From contig JAKCPI010015653.1 in assembly GCA_023213315.1 (NCBI GenBank), positions 1 to 64,000 on the forward strand: 64,000 nt of DNA. Reading direction: 5' to 3'. Origin of the DNA: Euborellia annulipes (taxonomy: Eukaryota > Arthropoda > Insecta > Dermaptera > Anisolabididae). This document shows positions 21,347-33,039 of the stretch, in pieces (positions within the stretch are counted from its first letter, which is position 1; every line of letters starts with the position of its first letter). Made by a program: the position numbers and the translations under genes. The notes under the pieces are model-generated. The model ran no database searches and was not told the DNA's origin. It saw only the letters and a list, made by a program, of their open reading frames with translations.

Positions 21347-21465
21347 GGATGTCTCAGTTGTTTGGATTTGTCTCTGAGATCTAAGAGGTTGTGTGAGTCA
21401 GCCCGAGAAAATTGATCTTCTTATACACCCAGTAGATGAAGCCTTCTACAACAATATTATATATA

Positions 21466-22188
21466 TAATATATTAATGGAAATTATTTTAATGATTATTT
21501 CAAAAATAATAAATATTATTAAGAGAAATGACTTAAAAACAAAACAAATTTATTAGAAATCTAAATTAATAAGGACGAAATTCTTGTTTAATAGTGGCAA
21601 GAATAGCTAGTGCCTATGTTAATAATTTGTTACACCCAGTCAATTAAAATTTGATTTATTCACTTATAAATTTTTCATTTCTTTGTATTCATCATAATAC
21701 GACTTATTAATACCGGTAGATGAATAAATCATTTTTTTAAATTGAAAACTTTTGCAGGTTCCTGACATTAGAATAAATAAATTATAATGGATCACTGTAT
21801 GTATATTATATGGTCAGTGCCTGGTTTGGGCATATATATATATAATATATATATATGCCAAAACAAAATATATATAGAAATATTAATGGAAAACATTTTA
21901 ATGATTACCTTCATAAATAATAAATATTATTAAGAGAAATGACGTAAAAACAAAACGAATTTATTAGGATTCTAAATTAATAAGGGTGAAATTCTTGTTT
22001 AATAGTGGCAAAAATTGCCTAATGCCAATAATTTATTACACCCAGTCGATTAAAAATTGATTTATAATTTTCATTTCTTTGTATTCATAATAATACGACT
22101 TATTAATAGATGAATAAATCATTTTTTTAAATTTGAAGGCTGTTGAAGGTTCCTGACATTCGAATAAATAAATTATAATGGATCACTC
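21466..22188. repeat. Tandem duplication of a roughly 330-bp unit
   Basis: Unit 1 (21466-21798) and unit 2 (about 21876-22188) share attaatggaaa, gaaattcttgtttaatagtg, ttacacccagtc, atacgacttattaata and ataaattataatggatcact. The 75-bp separator contains a palindromic TA run. Divergence is about 10 percent by eye. Confidence 0.85.
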
Positions 22189-22808
22189 ACTTGTTATGAT
22201 TGAATATCGAATTAACTCGACGATGTCCAAGTTCAATAGTTATTTATTTAAAGCTCTATTCTTTCTAAAATAAATAATAAGAGAATTAGAAAATAGTAAG
22301 TTATTTTATTGATAAAAATCTGAAAATGAGAATTTTCATTTGAATGTCAAAAAATGATTTTCACAGATTGGGTGATTTTTAAAATATGTATTAATTCAAG
22401 CTATTAAAAATATGTTAAATGATGCAATTTGAATAATAAATTTTAATTAAAAAGGATAAGAGAAATATAAAACTTATTTAAGATATAGAATTGATTATGG
22501 AAAAGGTTAGAATGACATTTCTAATTGAAAATTCTTGGGAATAAAATCAATTATATTATTTCAAGAATTAAAATTGACTTGATATAATATAATTTAAAAA
22601 GAAAATAGACAAATGATGAATAAATACCTTAGAAATAAAATATTTTCTCTGTAATTCTGGTCTCAACTGTCAATAGACCTGTTTAATCCCGTGCTTAGCC
22701 GAGTTGCCACTACTTCATTCCTTCAACTTATTTATTTTTCATAGTTAGCTAAAAAATAAAATATATTGAAATAATAGGTTGATCTGCAGAATAAAGTGCA
22801 GCATGAGG

Positions 22809-22825
22809 CCACCTAGAGGGCGCTG
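22809..22825 (+). promoter_or_regulatory. CTCF-like motif
   Basis: ccacctagagggcgctg contains the AGRGGGCGC core of insulator CTCF sites, with one extra base in the upstream half. One short match in 64 kb carries little weight. Confidence 0.25.
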
Positions 22826-22838
22826 AGGTGATTATTTG

Positions 22839-23513
22839 TGATTCTTTCGTTCTTCTTTTGGGATTCGTTCACACTATTTCATTTTTATAAGACGACATTT
22901 TTACATTCATCTCCTGGACTTCCCTTCATTGAAGACGTCCCCTGCCTATTGTTTTTTGCCATTTTGCCATTTTTGCTCTCTGGAATTCCCATTTTTTTCG
23001 GCATTTTAATTTCGGCAGGTAAGAATCTTTTTTTTTTTTTAAACAACTTGCAGGGGTCCCGACCTTCGGTTTTAAGTTCGGTTCTTTTATTTTTAGAAAA
23101 AAAATTAAAAACAACTAGGGAATTCTCGGCTTCGGTTCGGTTCGGTTTCGGTTCGGCTCGCTCAGTTCGGTTCAAAACCATCCAGTTAGAAGCGAATAGG
23201 TAGCTTTTAAAAAAAATTTTCGGGCCCGAAGGGTCCGAAAATTTTTTTAAGGCTACCGATTCGCTCTACTGGATTGGTTTGCCGAGCCAGACCGAAACCG
23301 AGACCGAAGTCGCACTAGTGACAAAACAACTTCAGGGATCACGACCTAATTGTTTCGGTCCTTCGGTTGCAGTTCGGTTTCCTTCGATTAAAAAAATTAA
23401 AAAAAACTAGGTAATTCCCGGCCTTAGTGACAAAACAAATAGCGTGCCTGATTGAAAAGAACGAAAGAATCAAAACAAATAGCGCGCGCAAATGAAAAGA
23501 ACGAAAGAATCAT
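22839..23513. mobile_element. TTCGG-rich foldback element
   Basis: The ends are inverted: tgattctttcgttcttcttt at the left and aaaagaacgaaagaatca at the right. The right end is present twice, about 45 bp apart. The middle (about 23115-23320) is a second inverted repeat around tttcgggcccgaagggtccg, with arms holding caaaaccatccagtt / actggattggttt and reiterated ttcgg pentamers. No target duplication is evident. The frames of 60-120 codons here are repeat-derived. Confidence 0.65.
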
Positions 23514-23519
23514 GAATGT

Positions 23520-24900
23520 TAAGTAATGTCAAAGAGTGAAAGTCAGCAGTGGAGAGTTTATTTAAACCAAATAATAATAATAATGAAATTATTGATTTAT
23601 AAATATATTTACATTTTCTAAAAGATTGAATATATTTTTTTAATTATATTATCAGTTCTGCTATCTAGCGGCTAAAGCTTCAACTATTATTTGCTGATTT
23701 TTTTGAAATATTTTAATTTTTTTTTTTTATAAATTTAATTAATTAGAAAAATAATTTAATTCTGTTACAAAACAGTTGTTTATTAAATAGTTTCTTTAAT
23801 TATAATATTTGAGCTTAAATTTAAAAAAACTTTAAAGATTTGAGCCCTTCTTGGAAATAAAAATAAAAAAAAAAAAAGGGAAATATGCCAAACTCTGCCT
23901 ATAATAGTGGTATGTAAAAATGATTTAAAAAATAATTTACTCACAATGAGAAAGTCCTATATGATTGATGGGATTCTGGAGAGAAAAAGTCACCAAGATC
24001 AATTCTGTTAAGCAAAGCCGGATCATGAGATGTGTGCACTCGAAGAACAGGAAGCCACGATAATAGATAATAGGTGATCTGTTTATTTGTAGAATTATAA
24101 ACTCCAAATTAGGTCCTGCCCAAAAAAAATTTTTCACCCGAAACCAAATTTTGGCCTCCACCTTAGTTTGGGCCCAAACCCAATCCCAAAAACAACTTTT
24201 TTTTTTTTTAAAAAAATATTTTTTTTTTTTTTTTAATTTTTTTCTCCCTCCAAATCAATTTTCCTTTTTTTTTTAGAGAGAAAAAATTTTTTTTTTTTCT
24301 CACCAAATCATTTTCTTTTTTTTTTTTTTTTAAGAATTTTTGTTTCCCCCCGAAAGTTTTTTTTTTTTTTTTTTCGAAAAAAAAAAACGACACCAAAAAA
24401 TGATTTTTGGAACAAACTGACCCAAACCCAAAACAAAACCAAAAATTGGGTGGGTTTCACTCCAAATGTCCTCTATAGCAGTAGAAGCGTATAATGCTGG
24501 TAATCGGTGATTTTTTAAAATTATTATTAAGAAAATGAAGAAAATCTAAAAAAGAAAGGAATAATATGTATTTACATTCAGAATATAATTTAGATTTTTT
24601 TATTTTATTATCAAAAAAATTTATTAGAACCCGAGATTTTTTTGAAATCGAAATTTTAAAGCTTAAAAGAGCAGGGGAGCCCCCTTAAATGACGCCTCTG
24701 ATATATACCGATATTAAAAAAAAAAAAATCGAAATAATTACTTGACCTTGGAAGTGAAGAGAAAGTAAAGACCCCTGGAGAGTAGGCAACCACAAATTGG
24801 AGAAGTTAACTTGGCTTCAGAGCGCAGGCGAAGTTGTAAGAGACGATGGATCTGTGGTAGGGATAGCAACTGGGAAATCTGAAACAAATAGACTTATCAC
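23520..24900. other. AT-rich and poly-T interval, no gene seen
   Basis: Mainly homopolymer tracts (24199-24400). They are flanked by inverted ttgggcccaaacccaat-like and cccaaacccaaaac segments that may be the ends of a degraded element. Confidence 0.5.
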
Positions 24901-25140
24901 CAGTGGCGTCATTTCAACTTTTCTTGGGGGGGGGAGACATTTTTTTTTTCTTAAAATTTCTTTACAAATAGGTACTCAAATTTGGCCAAAACATATTTAA
25001 TTAAATTAATTGTTTAATTTTGTTTCTATACTTGTAGATGTATTTTGAAGTATTTTATTTAGAATATAAAATTTTATAAAAAGCAGAGCCCTTGGGGGGG
25101 GGGAAATGCCCCCTATCCCCCCCCCCAAATGACGCCACTG
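24901..25140. mobile_element. hAT-type MITE, 240 bp
   Basis: Terminal inverted repeats cagtggcgtcattt...aaatgacgccactg and a perfect 8-bp target duplication cttatcac (24893-24900 and 25141-25148). It is non-coding and relies on a transposase elsewhere. Confidence 0.92.
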
Positions 25141-25249
25141 CTTATCACACTATATTAAAAAAAAAACACAATTTTAAGAAAAAAAATAATGAAAATTTTA
25201 AATTTGATTAGCAATTAAACCATCTTATGAGACAAGGTTTCGAAATAAT

Positions 25250-25501
25250 CTTCTTCTTTTTTTCTCTCCTCGCCCTATTCCCGCGATGCGGGGTCGGCGG
25301 ACCCTAAATTTCTCCCTCCAACCCTATCATGCGTTTTTGCGACCGGAAGAAATAGAACAGGCCGGCCTGTCGCACGGTCTTACGCCTGTTGAAAAGAGGA
25401 AGGAAGAGACAGACATAGAAAAAATTGAAGGACTGCCTGTCCCAGCTCGGGCAGCTCGTGGTCGCCATCCACGTACCCACAACAAGTGGGCCCCTGAGCG
25501 A
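25250..25501 (-). mobile_element. Short retroposed element with A-rich tail and 16-bp target duplication
   Basis: A 16-bp direct repeat, aaggtttcgaaataat, lies at 25234-25249 and 25502-25517. Between them is GC-rich sequence that, on the minus strand, ends in gacccegc-type text (gaccccgcatcgcgggaat) then a gagagaaaaaaagaagaag tail. Tail plus long duplication are the marks of LINE-type retroposition, here a heavily 5'-truncated LINE or a SINE. The open frames on both strands (76 and 85 codons) are not recognisable proteins. Confidence 0.8.
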
Positions 25502-25686
25502 AAGGTTTCGAAATAATATTATATATAAATTTTTATATTCTAGTGATAATATAATATTCATAGAGAAATGCTATTTATTGATAAAAAAAATAACTAGAAT
25601 AAATAATTTAATTTATTTTTTTATAAATAATATAATGTAAATTTGGCTAAATGTTAAAAACGTATGCCCCATCACTTAGATATAAG

Positions 25687-25950
25687 AATCTGGTGTGATT
25701 GGTCGCACAGCACACAACTTTCTCTTACCTTCGGTAATCGAAAGTTGTGTTCTGTGCTTGTCACCCAAGGTTTTTTGTGTAGACATATATTTAGTTTGTG
25801 AGAATACATTAGAATTCAAAATGTAAATTTTAAAACAGAAAAATATTTATATTTTGTTACCATGGCAACTCTTTCTTATGAAATACAAGAGTAAAGTCAG
25901 CTTCAAATAATTTTGAGAATATATATTTTAAAGAGAAAAATTATTATTTA
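25687..25950 (+). mobile_element. Hairpin-family element, 5' part
   Basis: Hairpin 25687-25773 with arms ctggtgtgattggtcgcaca and tgcttgtcaccc. The shared body follows: gtgtagacatatatttagtt, gttaccatggcaac, ttgagaatatatatttta. It is cut off by the hAT element that starts at 25955. Confidence 0.7.
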
Positions 25951-25954
25951 ACCT

Positions 25955-26756
25955 CAGGGGCGTAAATAACACCCCCGCAGAGCCCGCTGCCTCAGCATGT
26001 CAAGGGGCGCAGAGACCCGGATGCATAAAAAATATATAAAAGAATTTTAAAAATAAAATGTAGTAAACACATTATCATCAAAATAAATTTTACAATTCAT
26101 TAAGGTATCTTAATAAAACTGTTTCATATATAAAACTGTTCAACAGTGAGTTTTTTTCTGGGATATTATGATCTATTCTTGTGTATATGCAGGGCCGGAA
26201 CTAGGAGATTTTTTGGGGGGGGGGGGCAAAATATAATTTGCTGCCCCCTCCTTAAAATTTTCTATACAAAATTCATATCATTTTACCTTTTTTTTTTAGT
26301 AAATCTTTCTTTAATTGCCGCCCCCTAATATTTGCCGCCCGGGGCACACGCACCCACTGCCCCCCCCCCTAGTTCCGGCCCTGTGTATATGGGTAGCGCT
26401 GATTCCAAAAATGCCATCAGTTTTGCTCCATCATAAATTTTGATAGAAAATGTGGCTCTAATTTTTAATTTTCAAGATTATTTTAAGGATTCATCCCTTA
26501 AAAATATGCAGATAGATAAAATACATAGAAATATTCCAGTTTCAGTACAATCTGAAGGCTCAAAGTTTAAAAAATTCGAATTTTTTCACTTTTTTAACGA
26601 AAAATTTTTTATCATCCCTGAATGCAAAAATCGTGCATTTACGATATTATTCTATTTTGTAAAATGTTTTAAAATTTTTTGAATTCTATATTAATAAATA
26701 TTTTTTTTTTTTGGGGTGGGGCAGGAGGGCTGCCAATCAATGTAGTTACGCCTCTG
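25955..26756. mobile_element. Non-autonomous hAT element with a nested hAT MITE
   Basis: Ends caggggcgtaaata and tagttacgcctctg, flanked by the perfect 8-bp duplication tttaacct (25947-25954 and 26757-26764). An internal 194-bp element (26190-26383) has its own duplication. Without it the host element is 600 bp. The 80-codon frame at 26440-26682 shows no transposase motif. Confidence 0.9.
26190..26383. mobile_element. hAT-type MITE nested in another
   Basis: Perfect 16-bp inverted ends (cagggccggaactagg) and the perfect duplication tgtatatg (26182-26189 and 26384-26391). Internal G- and C-runs would pair in a hairpin. Confidence 0.93.
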
Positions 26757-26764
26757 TTTAACCT

Positions 26765-28350
26765 TTTGGAGATGTAGTGTTTGTTTTTTTTACTTATTTT
26801 TTAACAGCGACATTTCATATTTATAATAATTTTTTTGTATCAATAAATAATTTTTTGAAACTTGTTTTCCCCATTAAGTAATTATTATTATTATTTTTTG
26901 ACTTACCAATGCAGACCAGATGAGTTCTTTAATCTGGAACAGCTAAAATGATGGCTAGAACAAAAATTTGCCCGACTCGAGTGCCAGCTGATTCTGCTAC
27001 TCTAAATATACGGTGTCTTTCGGTGACTTTTTAATTCTTATAAATGCAGTTGGTTTAACCCCAAAGAGGCACCGGCACCTTGAGGCAAAATTAAAATTAA
27101 ATTTAGTCTCGTATATATTCGACAGAGTAAAAAAAATCCAAAATTTTTACCTTAAATTTATAAGCTGGAGTTGAATTAATATTTTTCCGATGGATGTTTC
27201 CTCAAAAATGGTAAATAATTTATTTTAGCACTAGCTGCGCAGCCTGATTTCACCTCATGTTTCTTGAGTGTTAAATTATTCTTATCTTATTATTTGCTTT
27301 TTAGAATAAAATAAATCTACTTCCAAGTATATTAAAGTTCTTAATTTTTTGAAATGTTATATTTAAGTTTTATTTTATTTTTTTTTTTTTTTTTTTTTTT
27401 TATTGAATTATTAAAATTTACTCGACTAAAAAAAAAATCAATTTAAAAATTATTTCAAATAATAGGGATTTTCATAATAATATTTTATAATTAAAAATAA
27501 TAAATATCTCAAGTGAAAGGAGAGATTTTTTAAAGAAAAATTGTTCAAAATCTTAAAAATTCCGTTCAATCCTTGGTCTAGTTATGAATGAAATATAAAT
27601 TCAAAAATATATGATTGTAACTGCCTGAGTTCAGGCTTGATTTTATATTAGTTAGTATTATATACGGTACTTATTTGCTTCTTTTGATAACTTTCTCATT
27701 GTACAAATTTTAAAAATTTCTCTCATCAATAAAAAATAGAAATTTCACAAATAAAATAATTATAATCAATTTTGCGTGCGCTTGGGCTGAGGCATTCGCC
27801 TGAGAAGGGGCGGCATTTTTGTCTGGAAAATTCATTAAAATCAGAGTATATGCAGTGCAGGATTTTTTTTCTCTTAAAGTCTTAATCTTTTTTTTTTTTT
27901 TGATCAACCATTTATTTTTGGTGTGAGTGGGAAAACGGACAAATTGTACGCTGTGTAGTCCAAAATACAAATCAAATTTGAAAAAAAAAAAAATTTAATT
28001 ATGAAGCCATTGCGTTTGTTGTAATTTGAGATTTGAAACTCAGTATCAGTGCCTTAAATAATAAAAACCTTTTTTTTTTTTTTTGGTAAATAAAATTAAT
28101 TATATCAATAAGAAAATTTTTTAATAAATTCTTTTCATTATATATAAAAATAATTTTGAAATTATTTTAAAATAAATAAAACAATGTTAGATATACACGT
28201 TTAGGTAGGTGTTCTGGCATATACATAAGTGAATTGGCAAACAATGCATACTTTGGTAGATATTATTTTGAGAAAGAACAATTGTTTTTATATTTATTTC
28301 TTTGACGCATAATCTTCATAGGTTCAATGTTGTTAGATTATATTTGAAAT
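26765..28350. other. AT-rich interval, no gene seen
   Basis: Poly-T (27371-27400) and other homopolymers. A short GC-richer patch lies at 26908-27090. No supported frame on either strand. Confidence 0.5.
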
Positions 28351-28520
28351 CGCATCCTGGGAGGCCGTTGTCTCTAGCAGGGAGGGTCGGCTGGTTGTAG
28401 GGGAGACGGAGACCAGACCAGACATATATATCTAAGTTCACAGAAATTTTCCAAAAAAAGAGGAAGGAGACGGGATGCTGCTGGTCCGGAGAATCTGAGT
28501 CCTAAAAAAATTATAGCCAA
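28351..28520. other. GC-rich patch, possible unassigned exon
   Basis: The block is far richer in G and C than its surroundings (catcctgggaggccgttgtc, ggagacggagaccagaccag, gggatgctgctggtccggag). On the minus strand an acceptor-like ttttttag precedes gactcagattc at 28502. No frame is recognised. It could be a terminal or non-coding exon of a minus-strand transcript. Confidence 0.3.
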
Positions 28521-29031
28521 GGAAAGTGGGTGAATACATGTTTGCTCCAAATTTAGACTTTATTTACCTTTTTGTTTTTAATTTTTTTGTTTATTTAATT
28601 CATCCATATTTTTCTTGTTCGAAATTTATTTATGTAACTTTGTTTTTTATATTCTTAATTGAAATTTTGAATAAATATGTTTATTTTTTTTTAATATTAT
28701 TTTCGTCCTAATTTGATCCAAACTGTAAATAAATCGTTCTTATGGAAAAAAACTTTTTGTTTAGTAAAAAACGAAATACCTGAATTTGTAAATTCATTAT
28801 TACTCAAGTATTTTTTTTTTTTTCTAGAATTAATAAAGTACTCCATTTGGCGTCTTGATTCAATGAAAAAGATGACGGTAGGTTAAATTAATAAATCACA
28901 AATCGATTTAGTTATTTACATAATATCATCAGATCTTAGTATTAAATGTTTGATCGGGGTAACATAAGATATTTTTTGTATCCGACATAACAAAAAATAA
29001 CTTATACAAACTTTTAAACATAATTTATATA

Positions 29032-29194
29032 CAGTAGCGTAACTAGGTGAGGGCGAAGGGGGGCACTCGCCTCAGACGCCGCTCGAAACCGACATAGGGC
29101 ATCTAAGGAACATATTCTTTCCAAAGATTGTCCAAAAAATTGTTCTTTTAAATTATATTACAATGCCCCTCCGCCCTCAAAAGTTACGCCGCTG
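29032..29194. mobile_element. hAT-type MITE, 163 bp
   Basis: Ends cagtagcgtaacta and agttacgccgctg with a perfect 8-bp duplication tttatata (29024-29031 and 29195-29202). Confidence 0.9.
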
Positions 29195-29864
29195 TTTATA
29201 TATTCCACACCTGATGATATATAAAAAACAAAATTGATTTGCACTTTATTAATTTATTCTGACGTCTTATTCATTTAGTAAATAATCTAAAATAAAAAAA
29301 AAAGGAATATATTGAACAAATTTTAAAACTATCCTAATAATTATGGATAAAAAATGTTACCGATTTATATAAAATGTATTATTTTTTATTGAAGCTAATT
29401 TTTATATTTAAACTTGTAATACACAATAAATAAACTGTTTCACTAGTATTAAAGAAAAAACCATTAAAGAAACACATAGAAAATTACTTGTTCTTAATGT
29501 AACAGTCTTTCTCCACAAAAAATTGTCACAAAAAGCACAGATTAGCCACTAAATGAAAAATTGACTAGAACAAAGGGACATTAGTTATAATTAAGATGCT
29601 TATAAAATAAATTGAAATTTATTATTGAAACATAAATTATAGTAAAACTAAAGACACTCTTAGGCTACATTTATAAGGACCCCATCCTAAGAAAATCTTG
29701 AGGCAGGGGCCCTTGACTAGTTTCGACGCTTTTTAATCTCAATCATTTTCATGTAACTTTCAAAGAGTCCAAAAGGACTCTCCATTATATTTTAATTTAT
29801 GAATATCAACATGGCAAACACGTATCATATTATATAATAATATTTTCATAGGACAGGGGGTACT

Positions 29865-30040
29865 GGCGGGGCCGGATTAAGTGTCTAAGTACTCTTTTCA
29901 AAAGAGGCCAAATCATAAATATTTATTTATTCAAAGTATGAGTTTCTAAATCTTTTTTTTTTTTTTTTTTTTTTTTTAATTTTATTTTTTGAAAAAAATA
30001 ATTTGATGGTAACTTAATCCGGCCTGGCTCTGAACAAATT
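29865..30040. mobile_element. Probable small terminal-repeat element
   Basis: ggggccggattaagt near 29868 is the reverse complement of acttaatccggcc near 30012-30024, with a poly-T centre. The outer boundaries and target duplication are not clear. Confidence 0.45.
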
Positions 30041-30130
30041 CATGTTCGGGGCCTGGGCTGAGTCCCTTAAGGCTGACAATATTTGGATCTATTTGTTTTG
30101 TATTTAAGTGTTGTTCACAGACATTATTGC

Positions 30131-32450
30131 TTATGAATATGAAAAGGTATTCCTCTTGGGGTTCATATTATTTACCATAAGAGATAAATTCTCTATAAAA
30201 ATTTTTTTTTTTTTTGTTTTTTTTTTTTTATTTTTTGTTTTTACAATACTATCTTTTCTTATGGTATTTTTTTTTTCATTTTTATAAAAAAATGAAATAA
30301 AAAAATATATATCGCTATTATTCATTCCACAATTTGTGTTTTTGTACATTTTGAACATTATGTGTTATTTCTTAACATTAGTTGCGTTAGTAGGAAATGA
30401 AAATTAATAAAAAAAAAAAAATAATAATAAAAGTTCAAAAAGAGAAACAAAAAAAAAAAAAAAAATCGAAATAAATATTTAAAAAACAAAAAAAAAAAGA
30501 AAATTTTTTGAACCATAAAGATATGTATTGAATGTTTTGTGTTCTTTTTATTATTTCTTGTTTTCCAGTAAACAATTTCATTGCAGGTAAGTTGGTTTTT
30601 GACCCAGCTCGGCAGGGGCCCCTTGATTGTAATATTATTGATTTATGGCCCTCTATTACATGAAATAGTATTCTCTATTTGTTGTGAGCATTCCTTTACA
30701 TGTTTTCAACATGCTTTTTATGTATTTATTTATTTTATTTTAATCACAACTTCGTTTATAACGTCAAACAATTTGTTTTCTGCACCGCTAACATGTTATA
30801 TATATTTCTTTATAAACCATGTATACTAATAATGATGGGAATTACAATGCTGGTAAATAAACAGATACTTTAGTAACTTAATTCTGGCCTCAGCCTTTTA
30901 TTTTGAAACCTTAACGTTAAACAAATGTATATATTAGTAATCTGAAAATGTCTTTTAGCCAGTTTTGTTTTTTTTTTTTTTTAATTTTTATTTTTTTATA
31001 TATATATATATTTATATCTTACTATCTAATAAACAGATAGTAGATAAATTTTCTATATATAAATATATTTATATATATATATATATGTATAAATACGGTG
31101 AATTTGTGTTTGGTTGTGTTTTTTTTTTTTTTTTTTTTTGGTGTTAGTGAATGTGAAATTGGATTTTTTTTTTTTTACATATAAATTAATTAACTATATT
31201 AAGTTATATTAATTAAATATTTTATGAAACATATTGGTGATTTAAATATTGATTTACAAGACGCAAAAGATTAACGACACAAAAATTCAAACTAGTGAAA
31301 TCTTAGAATTAAACATATAATAATGATACAATATACATTAAAAATATTGTTTGTTTTAATAATTAATATATTATATATAATTTATTTAAATGCATTTATT
31401 TATGGTTTGCCGCAGGAAATTTAACATATATATTAAGTATTTGCTATTCGATAATAATTAACATCCACAAAATATGACACAATATGATTGATAAATCGAT
31501 TTTTTTCTCGTATTTGTCATTTTGGATCGATAAAATATCTCAATAAATACAGATTTCGTCGTTTTGTAAATTTTTTTTTTAGGATCATTACTACTTCTAT
31601 TAGAAATACAAAATCGTTAACATGGACACAAAATATCTTAGGGTATGTGAAATTATGTGATAGACACTTCGAAGTCCAACACTAAATTTATTAAAATATT
31701 ACGTATAGGCATATAATAGATTCCTTGCTTACAAAATTTATTATGAGGTAACAATTGATGTAAACACGGAAAAATAATCCAAATTGCTAAACTGTCATAA
31801 TGATGATTTAATTAATTGATTTTTTTTTTCTATAGTCAATTTTTTTTTTTTTTTTTTAATTTTTTTTTAGAATATAAAGTTGAGAGACAGGGAGAGTTGA
31901 AAACAATTTTTCATTTACTAGGCCTATGTAATGCAATGACATTCCCTGACTGCGTAGTTTTTAATTTCGTCCTTTCACACCAAGGATACCTTGTTTTTTT
32001 TTTATCTTTTTCTTTTTTATTTATTCATTTTTTTTTCTTTCTTTTTTTTTTATTTCATATAAAATTCGGGACGTCACCAAGATTGTCCTCATTTTCACTC
32101 GCATTCTCTCCCAATCGCACGCATTCTTTTTTTTTTCTTTTTTTTTTTGTCTTTTTTTTAAATATATTTTTTTTTACTCGCTACATGCTCTTATGAAGAT
32201 TCTTTTTGTATAACATTAATAATCTACAGATGAGATTTATTGGCGTTATGATATCTAAATTTTTTTTTTTTTTTTTATTTATATATTGTTATATTTATTT
32301 ATTTTTTAACAAAATGGAAACGATTTGAGTTTTATTATTATTATTATTTTTTTTTATATATTTAGATATGATTACATATATACAACATTGAGTAACAATT
32401 TGAAATTCTTCAACGCTATTTGGTTATTTTTATCACCTAACAAGTACTTG
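30131..32450. other. Homopolymer-rich AT interval, no gene seen
   Basis: Very many T tracts of 9-20 bases and TA runs, with A tracts only around 30410-30500. All open frames here are driven by TTT/AAA codons (Phe/Lys) and are not called. Confidence 0.6.
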
Positions 32451-32625
32451 ATGCTTTGAACACATGGATTAGCGAGACCTGGTCTGCTCGCAGTTTTCGC
32501 AGGTCGAAAACCCCAACAACAGTTTGATTTCGAATTTTGATTCTCTTTAGAATGTATTTTGGTGTATGCGAGTCTTTAGTTTCAATGGAACAGACGATTG
32601 TACTATCTATAAAAATTAAAAGAAG
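32451..32625. other. Balanced-composition block, possibly transcribed
   Basis: This 175-bp patch lacks homopolymers and contains tggattagcgagacctggtc and cgaaaaccccaacaacagtt. On the minus strand tttttatag precedes it, which could be an acceptor. It may belong to the 3' untranslated region or an alternative end of the ELAV-type gene upstream on that strand. Confidence 0.25.
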
Positions 32626-33039
32626 GAATTAGAAAAAACGGTCTTTTTTTCAAATTGTTCAATATTTTAATTTTATGAATTTATTCTTTTTTTTTTTATT
32701 TTTTTATTTTTCTGAGGAAAAGTACAAATATTGCAATACAAGCAAACCATGTCATAATATAATAACAACTTTTCAAATTAAGGTACAGTTAGGCCCGATG
32801 AGTTAATAACTTTATAAAAAGACAATTTTGACCAGAAGAAATGGCCTCGTTTAATAATCTCTCCCCTCTCTATGCTCTATCACTATTTTTTTTTTTCTAA
32901 CTATTAACAAGAGATCCTTGGGATGAATGGCTGCCCCATACCACAATATTATGTACTTGTATCGATTTGTAACCAAGCAATTCACGAAATACACTAAATA
33001 AAAAATGACTAGTTTAAAAATACATTGAATAAATATATA

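Noticed and set aside
22809..22825. Insulator boundary
   Set aside because: One CTCF-like match with an extra base is expected by chance at some rate; kept only as a low-confidence site.
30965..32196. Phe/Tyr-rich plus-strand frames that look like membrane proteins
   Set aside because: They are translations of poly-T and TA tracts; composition alone explains the hydrophobic runs.
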